Shown: positions 16,296-27,200, counted from the first letter of the stretch. The stretch is DNA of 64,000 nucleotides from Parietichytrium sp. I65-24A (GCA_012862575.1 BLSF01000061.1:124001-188000), one strand, 5' to 3'. The notes: generated from the letters alone by a model not told the origin. Program-made: numbers and translations.

Positions 16296-16835
16296 ATGGT
16301 GGTGAAGTTCAAACGACGGACTAAAAATGTTCTTTCTCATGATGAGAAGGAGTTTCTCTCCTACGCTATCAAGGACGTTGGGCTCACTGACATGCCAAAG
16401 GTCAACCCCGATTTGTACGTTCGCTTACAAAAGTCGTTAGGGGGAGACCGATTCCGATGGTTGAAAAGGAGATACAGTATCAAGCGCAGCAACACAAAAG
16501 CCAGTCTCAGACGGAGGAATGGTGGTGATGAAGCAGGAACAACAACAACAACAGTTGATCAACACGCAGCCGGTGCGGAGGGCGGGGGTGATTTCAGTTG
16601 GGTTGGAAAGGAGAGAGAGATGGTGGTGAAGTTCAAACGACGAACCAAAAATGTCCTTTCTCATGATGAGAAGGAGTTTCTCTCCTACGCTATCAAGGAC
16701 GTTGGACTCGCTGACATGCCAAAGGTCAACCCCGATTTGTACGTTCGCTTACAAAAGTCGTTAGGGGGAGACCGATTCCGATGGTTGAAAAGGAGATACA
16801 GTATCAAGCGCAGCAACACAAAGCAACACGGGTAA
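16296..16835 (+). CDS. Tandem-family protein with two N-terminal units and no acetyltransferase domain
   Basis: The 179-residue protein consists of two nearly identical units (LSHDEKEFLSYAIKDVGL ... GGDRFRWLKRRYSIKRSN), joined by a Thr/Gly-rich linker ending DFSWVGKE. In the second gene that linker leads into the GNAT domain; here it leads into another copy of the unit. The near-identity of the two halves indicates a recent internal duplication of about 330 bp. The ATG is at 16296. It may be an active DNA- or chromatin-binding adaptor, or simply a recombination by-product. Confidence 0.6.
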   Translation: MVVKFKRRTKNVLSHDEKEFLSYAIKDVGLTDMPKVNPDLYVRLQKSLGGDRFRWLKRRYSIKRSNTKASLRRRNGGDEAGTTTTTVDQHAAGAEGGGDFSWVGKEREMVVKFKRRTKNVLSHDEKEFLSYAIKDVGLADMPKVNPDLYVRLQKSLGGDRFRWLKRRYSIKRSNTKQHG

Positions 16836-16909
16836 GTCAGTCTCAAACGAACGAGTCTCAAACGAACGAGTCTCAACATGTGTCTTGTGTATTTTAAAAA
16901 AAAAATTAC

Positions 16910-18403
16910 TCAATTTGCATAAAATTCTACAACTTGTGGTGCCGCCTTGATCATGTCTGGTCGAAGGTTGATCACGGAAAGGTTTTCTAACTTTTTCACT
17001 CGAGTCAACGCAACGTACACCTGTCCCGGTGCGAATGCTCCGCCGCTAAAATCGACACGGAGAAAGTCAATGGTCATCCCCTGGCTTTTATGCACGGTGA
17101 TGGCCCATGCGAGCTTGAGTGGGTACTGCGTTCGTTGCAGTACGACTTTGTCATCCATCGATTTGATTTCTTCGGTCATCCGCTGGATACGGACAATCTG
17201 GCCATCACAGAATTGTACGTAGATGCCAGGGCCTGTATAGACGTCTACTCCAAGATCGTGGATGGCGGCTTCTGTTTCTTCAGAATCAGCGATCCATCGA
17301 ACGACTCCGCGGGTACCATTCGCTATATTGTTCTCAACATCGATATTTTTGACAACAATCACTTGTGCGCCTTTGGCCAATCGCAAGTTTTCTTGTAGCG
17401 CGCATTGTTTGACAAGCTGCTTTTTCTCCACTTCATTCAGTCCCGGTGCCGGCTTGTCGAAACTTTGGAAAGTGTACTGCTTGGTAGACAATCTATCAAG
17501 CTCTTCGAGGTTGTGCGCATCGACATTTTTGTTGGTGGTGTACAATGTCGTCGGTTTGATACCATGCATTCCTCCTACTACTCCTTCTTCATCCGCCGTC
17601 CTGGCAAGTAAGAAATTGCATGCGGCATCCACATTCCGTGCTTTCCGAACATCATTACAGACGCGGATAAAGTCGGGATCACCAGATTGTCTGACGTTTT
17701 CTTTCAGATCGATTTTACTGTTGGCAAACGCCTTTGTCCACACATTCGCCTGAAATGCATAGACACGCTGATCCGAGTTGGTTGCTCCTCTTTTGATCAC
17801 GGGCGGGAGCTGGAAGAAATCACCGATGAGGATGACTTGAACGCCGCCGAATGGATGTTTGTTGAACCTGCGGACTTTTCTCAGGTACACGTCAATCTTG
17901 TCCATGAGTTCAGCTGAGAGCATGGACACTTCATCGATGATCATAATGTCCATTTTTGCAAGCCGGATGCGAACATCTTTGCGAACGAATCTCACAAGCG
18001 TCTCAACAGGTTTATCACCCATCCCAATGCCCAAATAGCTATGCAATGTATTGCCATTGTTGAGGATGGCTGCGCAGCCCGTGGTGGCAAGGTTGGCAAC
18101 GCGTAATTTCGGGTAGTATTTAGAGACAAGTTGCAGAAAAGCCTGCAGCGTGTACGATTTTCCTGATCCAGCCTCGCCTGTTAAAAAGACATTTTCACCT
18201 TTTGCCATTCTCATCACAGCTTGTCGTTGCTGTTTGTTGAGGTCTTGTAGAATTTCATCTTCCGAATTAATGATAAACGTCGAGCGACGTGCGGTTGTGG
18301 TTGTCGTTCGCGAGTGGTGATCATCATCATCTCGTCTCATCCGCTTGAAAGAAGAAGAAGAAGAAGCAGCATCGGCATAGCTGTCATCACGTCGCTTGCT
18401 CAT
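16910..18403 (-). CDS. PIF1/RecD2-like superfamily 1B DNA helicase
   Basis: The 497-residue protein carries all main SF1B helicase motifs. They are Walker A GEAGSGKS (residue ~78), Walker B IIDEVSM (~156), GDFFQLPP (~196), ENVRQ, and near the C-terminus AWAITVHKSQGMTID and VYVALTRVKKLENL. PIF1-type enzymes unwind DNA 5'-3' and act in replication and recombination. The N-terminal ~45 residues are a Ser/Arg/Asp-rich unstructured tail. An AT-rich TATATTTATTATATAG stretch lies 80-95 bp upstream, further than usual for this window. It is the only clearly core-type gene between the GNAT cluster and the accessory island. Confidence 0.93.
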   Translation of the reverse strand: MSKRRDDSYADAASSSSSFKRMRRDDDDHHSRTTTTTARRSTFIINSEDEILQDLNKQQRQAVMRMAKGENVFLTGEAGSGKSYTLQAFLQLVSKYYPKLRVANLATTGCAAILNNGNTLHSYLGIGMGDKPVETLVRFVRKDVRIRLAKMDIMIIDEVSMLSAELMDKIDVYLRKVRRFNKHPFGGVQVILIGDFFQLPPVIKRGATNSDQRVYAFQANVWTKAFANSKIDLKENVRQSGDPDFIRVCNDVRKARNVDAACNFLLARTADEEGVVGGMHGIKPTTLYTTNKNVDAHNLEELDRLSTKQYTFQSFDKPAPGLNEVEKKQLVKQCALQENLRLAKGAQVIVVKNIDVENNIANGTRGVVRWIADSEETEAAIHDLGVDVYTGPGIYVQFCDGQIVRIQRMTEEIKSMDDKVVLQRTQYPLKLAWAITVHKSQGMTIDFLRVDFSGGAFAPGQVYVALTRVKKLENLSVINLRPDMIKAAPQVVEFYAN

Positions 18404-19097
18404 TGTTTGCGTTTCGCTTGCTTTTGTTTGCTGATCGGGATCTACGAGAAAAAATAAATTATGTTCGTTGAGTTTTTTTACCTTTATATTTATTATATAG
18501 TGGAAATACTAGTATTGGTGCCGCGTTGAGATACATTTATTTGAACTATCGATGGAACAACCCGATCCTACGCAGTACGAATGGATGGTTCGAATGGTGG
18601 TTCGATCGATGATGTCACCGAGTCAGAAGATCGAGTCTGTGGAACAAACTAACCAATGTTGGTTGCAGCGCAGAGTCTTTCTCGTTCGCACTATGTACAT
18701 AAGCTTTGGTGTAATCATCAAAGTCTGCGTTGTTTCCCTTTGCCCAGTCTTCAAAAGCATCAAACCACATTGGGTAAAAATTTATTGCATCGGTTTTTTC
18801 CAAAAAGCACACAACAGCGCTCAAAGTACTTGAGAAGCTACCAAGCTGTTGAGCTCGAGTTGGGAATAGCGGATTAGTTACTAGCTGTTTGTGGTGCGTA
18901 TTTGCTATGTAATGGCAGACTCCAACGAAGAAGGGATTTCACCACAAGGAATTAGTCCCCCAAATCATTGTGTCGCTCTACTAGCTAGAACTGATTTGGA
19001 GGTCCATCCCAAAGAAAAGGAAGAAAAAAGAAAGCTAAGATCCGTACTTACGCACTTCTGACAGAAGTAAACCGTAATCAATGGTTTCAAGTTGGTG
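18404..19097. other. Intergenic stretch at the left edge of the accessory island
   Basis: It holds a direct-repeat copy at 18552-18606. A short minus-strand frame (18615-18824, 69 codons) reads MSAVVCFLEKTDAINFYPMW and looks protein-like in composition; it could be the remnant of a lost gene, but no family is recognised. Nothing else is supported. Confidence 0.4.
18552..18606 (+). repeat. Island-flanking direct repeat, left copy
   Basis: ATGGAACAACCCGATCCTAC and GGTTCGAATGGTGGTTC are found here. Close copies with a few differences lie at 31861-31913 in the same orientation. The two copies enclose the kinase, GTPase and acidic-protein genes. Within each copy GAACMACC and GGTGGTTC can pair. 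Confidence 0.7.
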
Positions 19098-22000
19098 TTA
19101 TGTCGAACTTGGGAGCTTTCGTTGAGTGAGCATTCGATGTATATCTTTCGCGAAGGTCTCTTCGATTCCTTCGAGGCGGAGTGCTGCGGCAATCCGTTTC
19201 GGCAGCGACCAGAGTGCACCAAACTTTTCAGGATCAGCGCGAACTCTGACCATGTCATCAAACTTGACAGGAGCACAAACTATGTACATGCCGAATAGGC
19301 CCTCGAAGTCACTTGGTAACGGCGACGGGTTTGGACCGCGAAGAGGGATCCCCAGTGGCGCCAGCGCGATCTCCAGGAAAATAAGACCAAGACTGTAGAT
19401 ATCGCCAAGATAAGAGTGTCCAAAGATTTTGCCATCCACATGCACCATATTCTCCGGGGGCATGAGTGCACTGCCAAGACCAGCGTGAATCGGCACTCTT
19501 CGTGACGTTTGAGTCATTGTCGCTTGGCTCTTCACTTTCGCCAGCCCGAAGTCAGCAAGTTTGAGTACGACACGACGACTACCATCGATGTTATGCTCTT
19601 CAACCAAGAGACAGTTCTCCGGCTTTAGATCGCAGTGCACCACCTTTCTGCTGTGAATGTGTTTTAAAGCTCGGACGGCGTCATCTTGGAACTGTTTTGA
19701 AAGCACAGGGGAATAAGCTGGTACACCTTCTACTGCATCTTGTGCAGCTCCTCCAACTACAATGCTACGAGTCGAGGCGAGAAACTCGGCGAGATTGCAA
19801 ATTCCAAGTTCCAAGATGAAGGAAATCGACCGATAACCTTCAGGACTCTTGGTCAGGCATACACCAAAGCATCTAAGAACTCGAGAGTCTTTGCCATCAC
19901 CCACGAGGCGTTGGACGGCGTCGATTTCTTCCAGTGCTCGTTTAGCAGTTTCTGCGTCAGAGATATTCTTGATCGTCTTGATGGCAACCGGAACAAGTCC
20001 AAGACGCGGAAGTTCAGCTAACCCGCGGTAAACTGCCCCATCTTGGGTTTGGGACAAGACGAGAAGGTCGCCCTCTCTGACCACACGACGCCATTTGCAG
20101 CGTGCCATGAGAAGTGCATCAGGAACGTGGCCAGTCTCACGCGCGTGCACGTCCTCAACATCGCCAACACCGTCTGTTTGCGGAGTTATTTCAGCCAGTT
20201 TTTTCATTTTCATCTGCACGTGGTTCAATTGGGTAATAACCTGCGTCACAAAGAAGCCGTACTGCGTTGAGGCAACTTGCTTACTACCATCCAGCCAAAG
20301 ATCAGCCACACCTTCAATCGCGCTGGTTGAGACTGTTTCAAACATAGCACGAAGATCGTGCTGGATGGAACAGTTGCTAGCTTTTGCCCTGAAAGTGTCA
20401 GCAGAACGGAGGGAAGAAATAGCATCGGAAGAGAGCTCAACTCCAATTAGCTTTGCGACCGCCATAATCGACCATCCCAGTGCCTCCAGCTTTGGACCGT
20501 GTGTTATGAGAACGAGGTCTTCCAAGTCCGCTCGCAACTTTTGGTCGTTTTCCACTCGACACGCATCCACGAGCAGGTCAAAGAGAGCTTTTTCGTTCTC
20601 GTGCGACAGGGGAATCGGGTTCCCTATCAAGTCAAATCTTGCAAGAGTGGTTGCTGCGCTCCATGTTTCCCATGCTGGACCAACCTCTCCAGCTGGTTTG
20701 AAAATATCTATTGAAATATTTCTGCACACAAAGCGAACGGACACGCCTAGAGGCGCCTCGCTGCGCACCGACTGCCTGCCTCCGTTGGTGAAAAAGCCAA
20801 CACCCTGCAACGCTTCGAAGCGAGAGTCTGGGAACTTTCTGTAAAGTGCACGAACGAGTGGAGGGAAAACTTCGCGCTTTTCGCCAAATTTGTGGTTCGC
20901 CCACCTGTGCATCTGTTGGAGCATCGTTTCTGGGGCTGGGTAGCTGTCAAAACGATTACCGAAAATTCCAACGGGGGTCACATGACTTCGGCGCCAATGA
21001 ATTCGTCCATCAACGAGTGGGTTGATTGGTGGGCAATTTTGGACTTCTTCTTGGGCACAAAGAATCGGGTCCAGTGAAAGCACGATGTGCACGGCATCTT
21101 CGTGGCAGGCACGCACGACTTCGACGAAATTAGCCAACAGCCGATTTAGTAGCCCACTTTCGCCAAGCATTTTTTCCACCAAATCCACGAACGATCGGCC
21201 TTGCTCCACGAGCTCCAAAATATTCTCGAGAACATAGTTGTCAAAAAAGAATCGCTGTGTTTCGGATGTCTCATCAAGATTGTGGCCGAGTAAGCTCACC
21301 ACGTCGTGAGCGAACTTCGACCACATCACTGGGTCTGGAACGTTGTCGCTGAGTCTCTCTTCGCTTCCCAAAAGAGCCTGTACAACTGCAAAAAGGAGCT
21401 GCGGGAGAACGAGAGGCTGTTCGGCGAGCATACGCGCACTTGTTGCGATGGAAGCTGCGTCCGCTTCTGGAATCAAACTAGCTCCGGTGAGGCAAGCCTG
21501 CAGACTCGTTTCCTTGCAGCAGCCAATCAAGTCGTCAAACAATGCAGAAAATTCCTCTTTGCTGATATTCTTCGCCTGCCTCATCTTTGACTGGAATTTA
21601 TTGTGGACGCGTCTTAAGTTGTAAGCAACGGCATCTTGCTGGCCTTTAATGACGCCAACCTCGAGTGCACGAAGACGATCTTCAAACAACTGCTCAAGTC
21701 GCGAAATGTCTTTTCGCAGTCGAGTTTCGCAGACATCAATTGAGTTTCGAATGTCCTCAAACCCTTTCAGCACTGCCCGTTCGAGACCGTTGAAGCGCGA
21801 CTCCATCTTGCACAGGAGATTGTTAACTTCGGCTCTCAGGTTAGCAAGCAGGTTCCCGAGTTGAGCGTCGCCGTTGGATTCGAGCCCCTTTCCTGTAATC
21901 ACCGCAGTTATGGACAGCATCGCGCCGGCAGCAGTTCCGAGCGGTCCGAGACAAGCCAAGGCGGAAGTCGATGCGCCAATGCTGGAGAACGAATCGAGTA

Positions 22001-22838
22001 CAGAGAGTACATTGGAGCCAATGAGAGCAAAGTCCTCGAGTGCCTTGTTGCCAACGAACTCACCGAGCTGCCCGAGAAATCCAAATGCGGTTGCGCCCGC
22101 TTTCACAAGTTCTTTTCGTTGACGCTTTTCCTCTTCTTCATCGCGTTGCTTAGACGAATCTCGCGCAAACTCGAGCACAACCCGCAAGTCCTTGGCTTGC
22201 ACCACCCCAGCTTCTTGAAGCATGACAAGTAGCTTCGACAGCTCTTCATGTTTCATATCGGAGCTGCTGGACTGGCGTTTGAGATTGCACATCACATCAG
22301 CGTGCCTTTCCTCGGCCGAGTGAATGCCACTCTCGACCAGGGTCCAAAAAGCAGCACTTTTTTTATTGGCTTCTTCTTGATCGCTGATCATGCGCTTAAT
22401 GCTGGCTCGATCGTGTGCCTGAAGGCTGTCGATGATCACTTCGCGCTTGCGCCGAAGTTCTTCAGAAGCGGCCGGACCGGGACTTAGGGACAATAGGTCG
22501 GTGTAGGTCATGGCAACAGCTGCCAAGGTTTCAACCGTTCGTCCATTTTCCACCAGGAAGTGTTCAGTAGACGTATGCACGACTGCACCGAACTTTGCCT
22601 CGGCGCGATTCTGGATTTCTTTGTACTTAATCGCAGTCAACCCAGCAACAAACTCCGCGCCGTTTTGAGCCGCTGGCACAAGCTTTGTCCACACTGCAAA
22701 CTTATCCGCTTTCTTGACACGGCGATCCAAGCGATTCAAAAAAGCGCAGTCATTTCCCAGTTCATCTCCCACGTTGGCGCGAATCTTCTCGCCGAGCTTC
22801 TTGCGTGCGCCTTCCACCAACTTCGTGTCAGGTTCCAT
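19098..22838 (-). CDS. Giant Ser/Thr protein kinase with N-terminal helical, partly hydrophobic region
   Basis: The 1246-residue protein ends in a complete kinase domain (residues ~925-1230). It has VAIK (~951), HCDLKPENCLL (~1071), LADFGLAK (~1095), a PPEN motif in place of APE, and GDIYSLGLIFLE. The first ~600 residues are helical. A Gly/Ala-rich hydrophobic stretch (LACLGPLGTAAGAMLSITAV, ~295-315) is followed by a long coiled coil (~320-400), a plan reminiscent of alpha-helical membrane-active or NLR-adjacent proteins. Residues ~600-900 are an unrecognised globular region. The gene lacks the TATATA box of core genes. Host origin or host-like signalling is likely. Whether it binds membranes is inference. 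Confidence 0.85.
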   Translation of the reverse strand: MEPDTKLVEGARKKLGEKIRANVGDELGNDCAFLNRLDRRVKKADKFAVWTKLVPAAQNGAEFVAGLTAIKYKEIQNRAEAKFGAVVHTSTEHFLVENGRTVETLAAVAMTYTDLLSLSPGPAASEELRRKREVIIDSLQAHDRASIKRMISDQEEANKKSAAFWTLVESGIHSAEERHADVMCNLKRQSSSSDMKHEELSKLLVMLQEAGVVQAKDLRVVLEFARDSSKQRDEEEEKRQRKELVKAGATAFGFLGQLGEFVGNKALEDFALIGSNVLSVLDSFSSIGASTSALACLGPLGTAAGAMLSITAVITGKGLESNGDAQLGNLLANLRAEVNNLLCKMESRFNGLERAVLKGFEDIRNSIDVCETRLRKDISRLEQLFEDRLRALEVGVIKGQQDAVAYNLRRVHNKFQSKMRQAKNISKEEFSALFDDLIGCCKETSLQACLTGASLIPEADAASIATSARMLAEQPLVLPQLLFAVVQALLGSEERLSDNVPDPVMWSKFAHDVVSLLGHNLDETSETQRFFFDNYVLENILELVEQGRSFVDLVEKMLGESGLLNRLLANFVEVVRACHEDAVHIVLSLDPILCAQEEVQNCPPINPLVDGRIHWRRSHVTPVGIFGNRFDSYPAPETMLQQMHRWANHKFGEKREVFPPLVRALYRKFPDSRFEALQGVGFFTNGGRQSVRSEAPLGVSVRFVCRNISIDIFKPAGEVGPAWETWSAATTLARFDLIGNPIPLSHENEKALFDLLVDACRVENDQKLRADLEDLVLITHGPKLEALGWSIMAVAKLIGVELSSDAISSLRSADTFRAKASNCSIQHDLRAMFETVSTSAIEGVADLWLDGSKQVASTQYGFFVTQVITQLNHVQMKMKKLAEITPQTDGVGDVEDVHARETGHVPDALLMARCKWRRVVREGDLLVLSQTQDGAVYRGLAELPRLGLVPVAIKTIKNISDAETAKRALEEIDAVQRLVGDGKDSRVLRCFGVCLTKSPEGYRSISFILELGICNLAEFLASTRSIVVGGAAQDAVEGVPAYSPVLSKQFQDDAVRALKHIHSRKVVHCDLKPENCLLVEEHNIDGSRRVVLKLADFGLAKVKSQATMTQTSRRVPIHAGLGSALMPPENMVHVDGKIFGHSYLGDIYSLGLIFLEIALAPLGIPLRGPNPSPLPSDFEGLFGMYIVCAPVKFDDMVRVRADPEKFGALWSLPKRIAAALRLEGIEETFAKDIHRMLTQRKLPSST

Positions 22839-23171
22839 TTCGTTTACGTAAAAAAATTTTTTTTTCTCCTGTTGCTTTGCTTCCGGTTCTTTGCGTGCTT
22901 GCTTGGTTTTGGGGTCTGTTGTTTTTGTTTGGTTTGGTTGAAAGGAAAATGACGAGTAAAAAAATGTGTCGAGTGTGACTTGGGTAACACCAGAGTGCTA
23001 TCTACTTGCATAACTTATCTTAGCATTGAGAGAAGAACTGTATTGAAATCACTTCATCAGTTCCTTTGTCACTGTGTTGATGTTTCACTACCTAATACTC
23101 GTAGGAGAGTAAAGTGTGTATTTTTAAGTAGGTACCCCTTACACTTTGCACTATGAGGGGTCATTGTTCTA

Positions 23172-23364
23172 GAGGGTCGCTATATATTTCTTAGAGATTA
23201 TGTGCCATTGTAAGAATTATCAGAATTCAGATTAGAGGGTCGCTATATATTTCTTAGAGATTATGTGACATTACAAGAATTACCAGACTAGAGGGTCGCT
23301 ATATAACTCTTAATGAATTCTAAAACTTGATTTTGAGTGGGGGAGAGCTCTTAAAGAGCCAATA
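23172..23364 (+). repeat. Direct repeat left of the GTPase gene (GAGGGTCGCTATATA family)
   Basis: A full ~130-bp copy (23235-23364) and a partial copy (23172-23222) lie here. A nearly identical copy lies at 28484-28618 beyond the GTPase gene, in the same orientation. Each full copy holds two GAGGGTCGCTATATA cores and ends with GGGGGAGAGCTC and AGAGCCAATA. Confidence 0.85.
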
Positions 23365-23398
23365 AGGCAGTTCTATCTGATCCTAGGCGCTTGAGTAC

Positions 23399-23545
23399 GC
23401 CTGCCGAAGGCATGGCACTACTCAAGAGCCCATGCACCGAGTAGCCTGACTCTGCGAGATGAACTGTGAACGCAATGTGTAAGCCTGCCGGAGGCAGGCA
23501 CAACTCAAGCTTCTCAAGCACGACGAACACCGCCGAAGGCTGGCG
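23399..23545. repeat. Cluster of GC-rich mini-hairpins
   Basis: Three similar short palindromes occur within 150 bp: at 23399-23416, the perfect GCCTGCCGGAGGCAGGC at 23483-23499, and a shorter CCGCCGAAGG form at ~23530-23545. They look like members of one dispersed small palindrome family. Confidence 0.55.
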
Positions 23546-23705
23546 CACTTTGGCTTGTGAAAGTAAAAACATGTGTCGAGCGTGTCTCGAGCGTAACTTG
23601 GGTGACTCCAGAGTGCTACCTACTTGCATAAGTTATCTTAGTGTCGAGAGAACTGTGAGAAAAGTCTTATTGCTATGTGCTTGCCTAAGTAAGTATTAAC
23701 TAATT

Positions 23706-24020
23706 CTCTCACACCAATCTCCCTCCTGTTGTGAGGAGATAACAATAGCACTTGATTGCTATGTAATTGCATAAGTAAGTGTTACTTTTTACTTGGCTAC
23801 TCTGGATAAATTTCTTCCTCCTCATCAATCTCCTTCTCCTCACACCAATCTCCCTTCTGTTGTGAGGAGATGACAAATTCACTTGATTGCTATGTACTTG
23901 CATAAGTAAGTATTAATTCTTACTTGGCTACTCTGAATAAATTTGTTCCTCCTCTCATCAATCTCCTTCTCCTCGCACTAATCTCCCTCCTTTTGTGAGG
24001 ATATGAGGAGATGACAAGAG
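23706..24020. repeat. Tandem ~130-bp units
   Basis: About two and a half copies start near 23706, 23836 and 23970. Each holds CACCAATCTCCCTYCTGTTG, GTGAGGAGAT and TTGCTATGTAMTTGCATAAG in the same order. A diverged further piece lies at ~23668-23700. Confidence 0.7.
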
Positions 24021-24259
24021 CAATCGTGAAGGATTAGGTAACAGCCTGAATACTAAATAGGGTTTTGTAATGGAGAGTGCGCCCAAAGGGTTTCTTTCAC
24101 ACACTGTCCAATTGCAGGCATGCACAGTTTTTTTGGGAAGTCCGGAGAGTCTTTCAGTGGTAAACGCTCTGAGGGGAGAATATTGCGAACGGAGCGGGAA
24201 GGAGCACGTCAGGGCAGGACGCGGGAAGAAGGTGGGAAGACTCGTCTGGCGTGGACAAG

Positions 24260-27200
24260 ATGCGGCACAGTGCGACACCAAGCAACAGTGATGACACTGT
24301 CTCAGTCGAGTCATCTGATCCTGCGCAGTGTCACTTGTTGCAGTACGCGGAGGTACCCTGCTTTACAGGGAACTATCGAAGGTGGCTATACGTCATGAAA
24401 AATTGGCTCCGCCAAAGAGAAATAGATCCTAACACACTCAATTGCCAAAACAGCAACGAAACAGACCACGGATCTGACTTGGAGTGCAGATGTCTTCTCG
24501 GGGCCCTTCAATTTGCCTTCAAGGAGTATCCCGATGGAATACATCTCATAGAGCATTCCGACTCTTGTGGCGTCCGTGCTTGGTTCATGCTCTGCAGATA
24601 CTTCAGTAGAAAGCTACGAGATGAGCTTCGCAGTCACGTTAGTACGATTCCCCGATTGCCCGCAAACCAGGAATCCACAAACACTCACAATGAATGGCTG
24701 GAGTTAACCACAAGACTTGTTTCGGATATAGAAACGTGCCCTGGGCCTCCATTTGTTGATTATGTCCTTCTTGATATCATCGTGGCGGCCATTCCACCAA
24801 ACCATGCACTCAAACAAGGTCTTCAGTTTTTTTGTGTCGTGCAGAAGAACCCCAGTGTCAAAAATTTGATCAAAAAAATGGAACTCGACTTCTCCAATGC
24901 TCATCGAAATTCACAGACTGCTGAAGTTGGAAACTTTACGGATCCATCTATGGCTTCCAATAACGCTGGAAGTCCGCTGCCTTTTGATCCTGAAGTTGGA
25001 ACCTTTGCGGATCCATTTATGGCTTCCAATAACGCTGGAAGTCCGCTGCCTTTTGGTCCTGAAGTTGGAACCTTTGCGGATCCATTTATGGCTTCCAATA
25101 ACGCTGGAAGTCCGCTGCCTTTTGGTCCTGAAGTTGGAACCTTTGCGGATCCATTTATGGCTTCCAATAACGCTGGAAGTCCGCTGCCTTTTGGTCCTGA
25201 AGTTGGAACCTTTGCGGATCCATTTATGGCTTCCAATAACGCTGGAAGTCCGCTGCCTTCTGATCCTGAACGTGGATCTGAAGGGTTGTTGAACAATAAC
25301 AAGAGGCGTCGCATACAAGAGTCTCTTTATTGCAACAACTCAACTGAGCCTGCTGGAACTCAGGCCTCAGGAACTCAGGCTCCAGCAAATTCAGACTGGA
25401 TGGATATCACCAGAGCGCTTGCATTTATACACACACCATCACACAATTTTGAGGGATACTGTGAAACTAAAGTGGTGGTTGTACCGTATAAACCCAGTAT
25501 GGCTCATGTGGCGCTAGATCTTTTCAGACTTCACATTTATAATGGAGAAGAAATTTGGGACAATGAACACGTCTGCTCCGGAAGGTCAAAATGTGCAAAT
25601 AATCAACAAAGGTCTCTTTTTAAGAAAGCTCTTGAAAAAGCTGTTGGCTCTCGTCCGTGTGCGTTCTTGAAAGGCAAGCTCTCGCGCGATATTACTCTGA
25701 GGGAATGGAATAATAAAAACACGCGTGATAACGAACTAAATCTGGTCAGTGAAGGGGTCACAATGCTTCGGAACTGCCGCTCCAAATTTAAAGGCACGGG
25801 TCTTTGGAGTAACGTAGCACACGAAGCGCTGAAAAGGGTAATGTCTGACAAAAACGTCAAATTGGAGGAAATTCAAGAGCGTTTAAAATGGATCATAGCT
25901 TCGGGCAAAAGGTTTGACGGTGGTCGTCGCAGAGGCGAAATGAATGACGTCAATGCAAACGGCAGCGGAGGCGGACATGACGGAGGCGGGCATGACAACA
26001 GTGATGACAGACATGGACATGACAACAGTGATGACAGACATAGGCATGACGACAGTGGTAACGGAGGCAGCGATGACGATGGTGATTCAATGGTACTTTC
26101 GTCTGCTATGGAGTCTGTGTTCCGGGCTGCGAAAAACTTTAGACTCTTTGTTGGTGCATGCGCTCATGGGGAATTAGAGTCAGCAATCCGTTTCTACCAT
26201 TTGGACCCAAAAGGACCAGCCGAAGCCTACATGAATTGCGTTGCGTTGCGCCTTGCGGCAAAGTGCAAGCAGCTCCATATTGTTCAGTGGTTGCTAGCGT
26301 TGCCGTGTTCGAACCCCAATTGCCTAAGCGAAGATGAGATGGACAACTTGGACGACGACGTTAGAAAGGTGTTTGAGAAGGCCAAATTGCTATCTGGACG
26401 TGTCGAACTGGTGTCGCGAATCATTGCCGAAGCATTCGCGGAGAGTGGAAGTGTAGCCGACCTCATTACGAGCAGGCGGGACGTAACAGCGGCGCTTGAT
26501 TACTGGATTTTTAGGGTCTTGGAAGAAATGGATAAAGGCGCCCACTTGGCAGCAAGTGCTGGCGACACAGCGGAACAGTACTTGGCACGGCACATGGACG
26601 AAGGCGAGTTTGCAACCTGGATCTCACGACTTCCAAGTGCTGATGACACAGCGGAACAGTACTTGGCACGGCACATGGACGAAGGCGAGTTTGCAACCTG
26701 GATCTCACGACTTCCAAGTGCTGATGACACAGCGGAACAATACTTGGCACGGCACATGGACAAAGGCGAGTTTGCAACCTGGGTCTCACGACGACCAAGT
26801 GCTGATGATACGGCTGAACAGCACTTTAGGAAAGAGGTGCTTGAGATAGCCATGTGGCTATCTAGCCGTGTCCATCTGGTCTCGCAGATCGTTGGCGAAG
26901 CTGTTGCAGAGAGTAGAAGTGCGCCCGGCCTCGCTACGGAAGACAGGCAGGGAAGAACCGCAGCGCTATACTGGACATGTGAGGTCTTGGACGCAGTGGT
27001 GGGGTTCGGCGCTGCAAAGTGGCATTCATGGTTATCAAGTGCTGATGGCAAAGCGGAACAGGACTTGGAACGACGCATGGACAATTTAAAACTCGCGCCT
27101 CGGACACTTAGCAGCGAAGAAGAGCTTGAGCTGGATGCCATGAGTGAGCAGGATGCTAAACATTTACTTAGAAGCGAAGAAGAGCTTGAGCTGGATGCCA

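Larger units (their letters stand above)
22839..24259. other. Repeat-rich 1.4-kb intergenic region
   Basis: No gene is supported here. The region holds an ~80-bp direct repeat (22965-23040 and ~23572-23655), GAGGGTCGCTATATA repeats, GC-rich mini-hairpins and ~130-bp tandem units, listed separately. Short frames on both strands follow the repeats and look spurious. Confidence 0.6.

Noticed and set aside
18552-18606. tRNA gene suggested by GGTTCGAAT.
   Set aside because: No acceptor, D-arm or anticodon arm can be paired around it.
24923-25267. CRISPR-like array.
   Set aside because: The 69-bp units are contiguous without unique spacers and code in-frame protein repeats.
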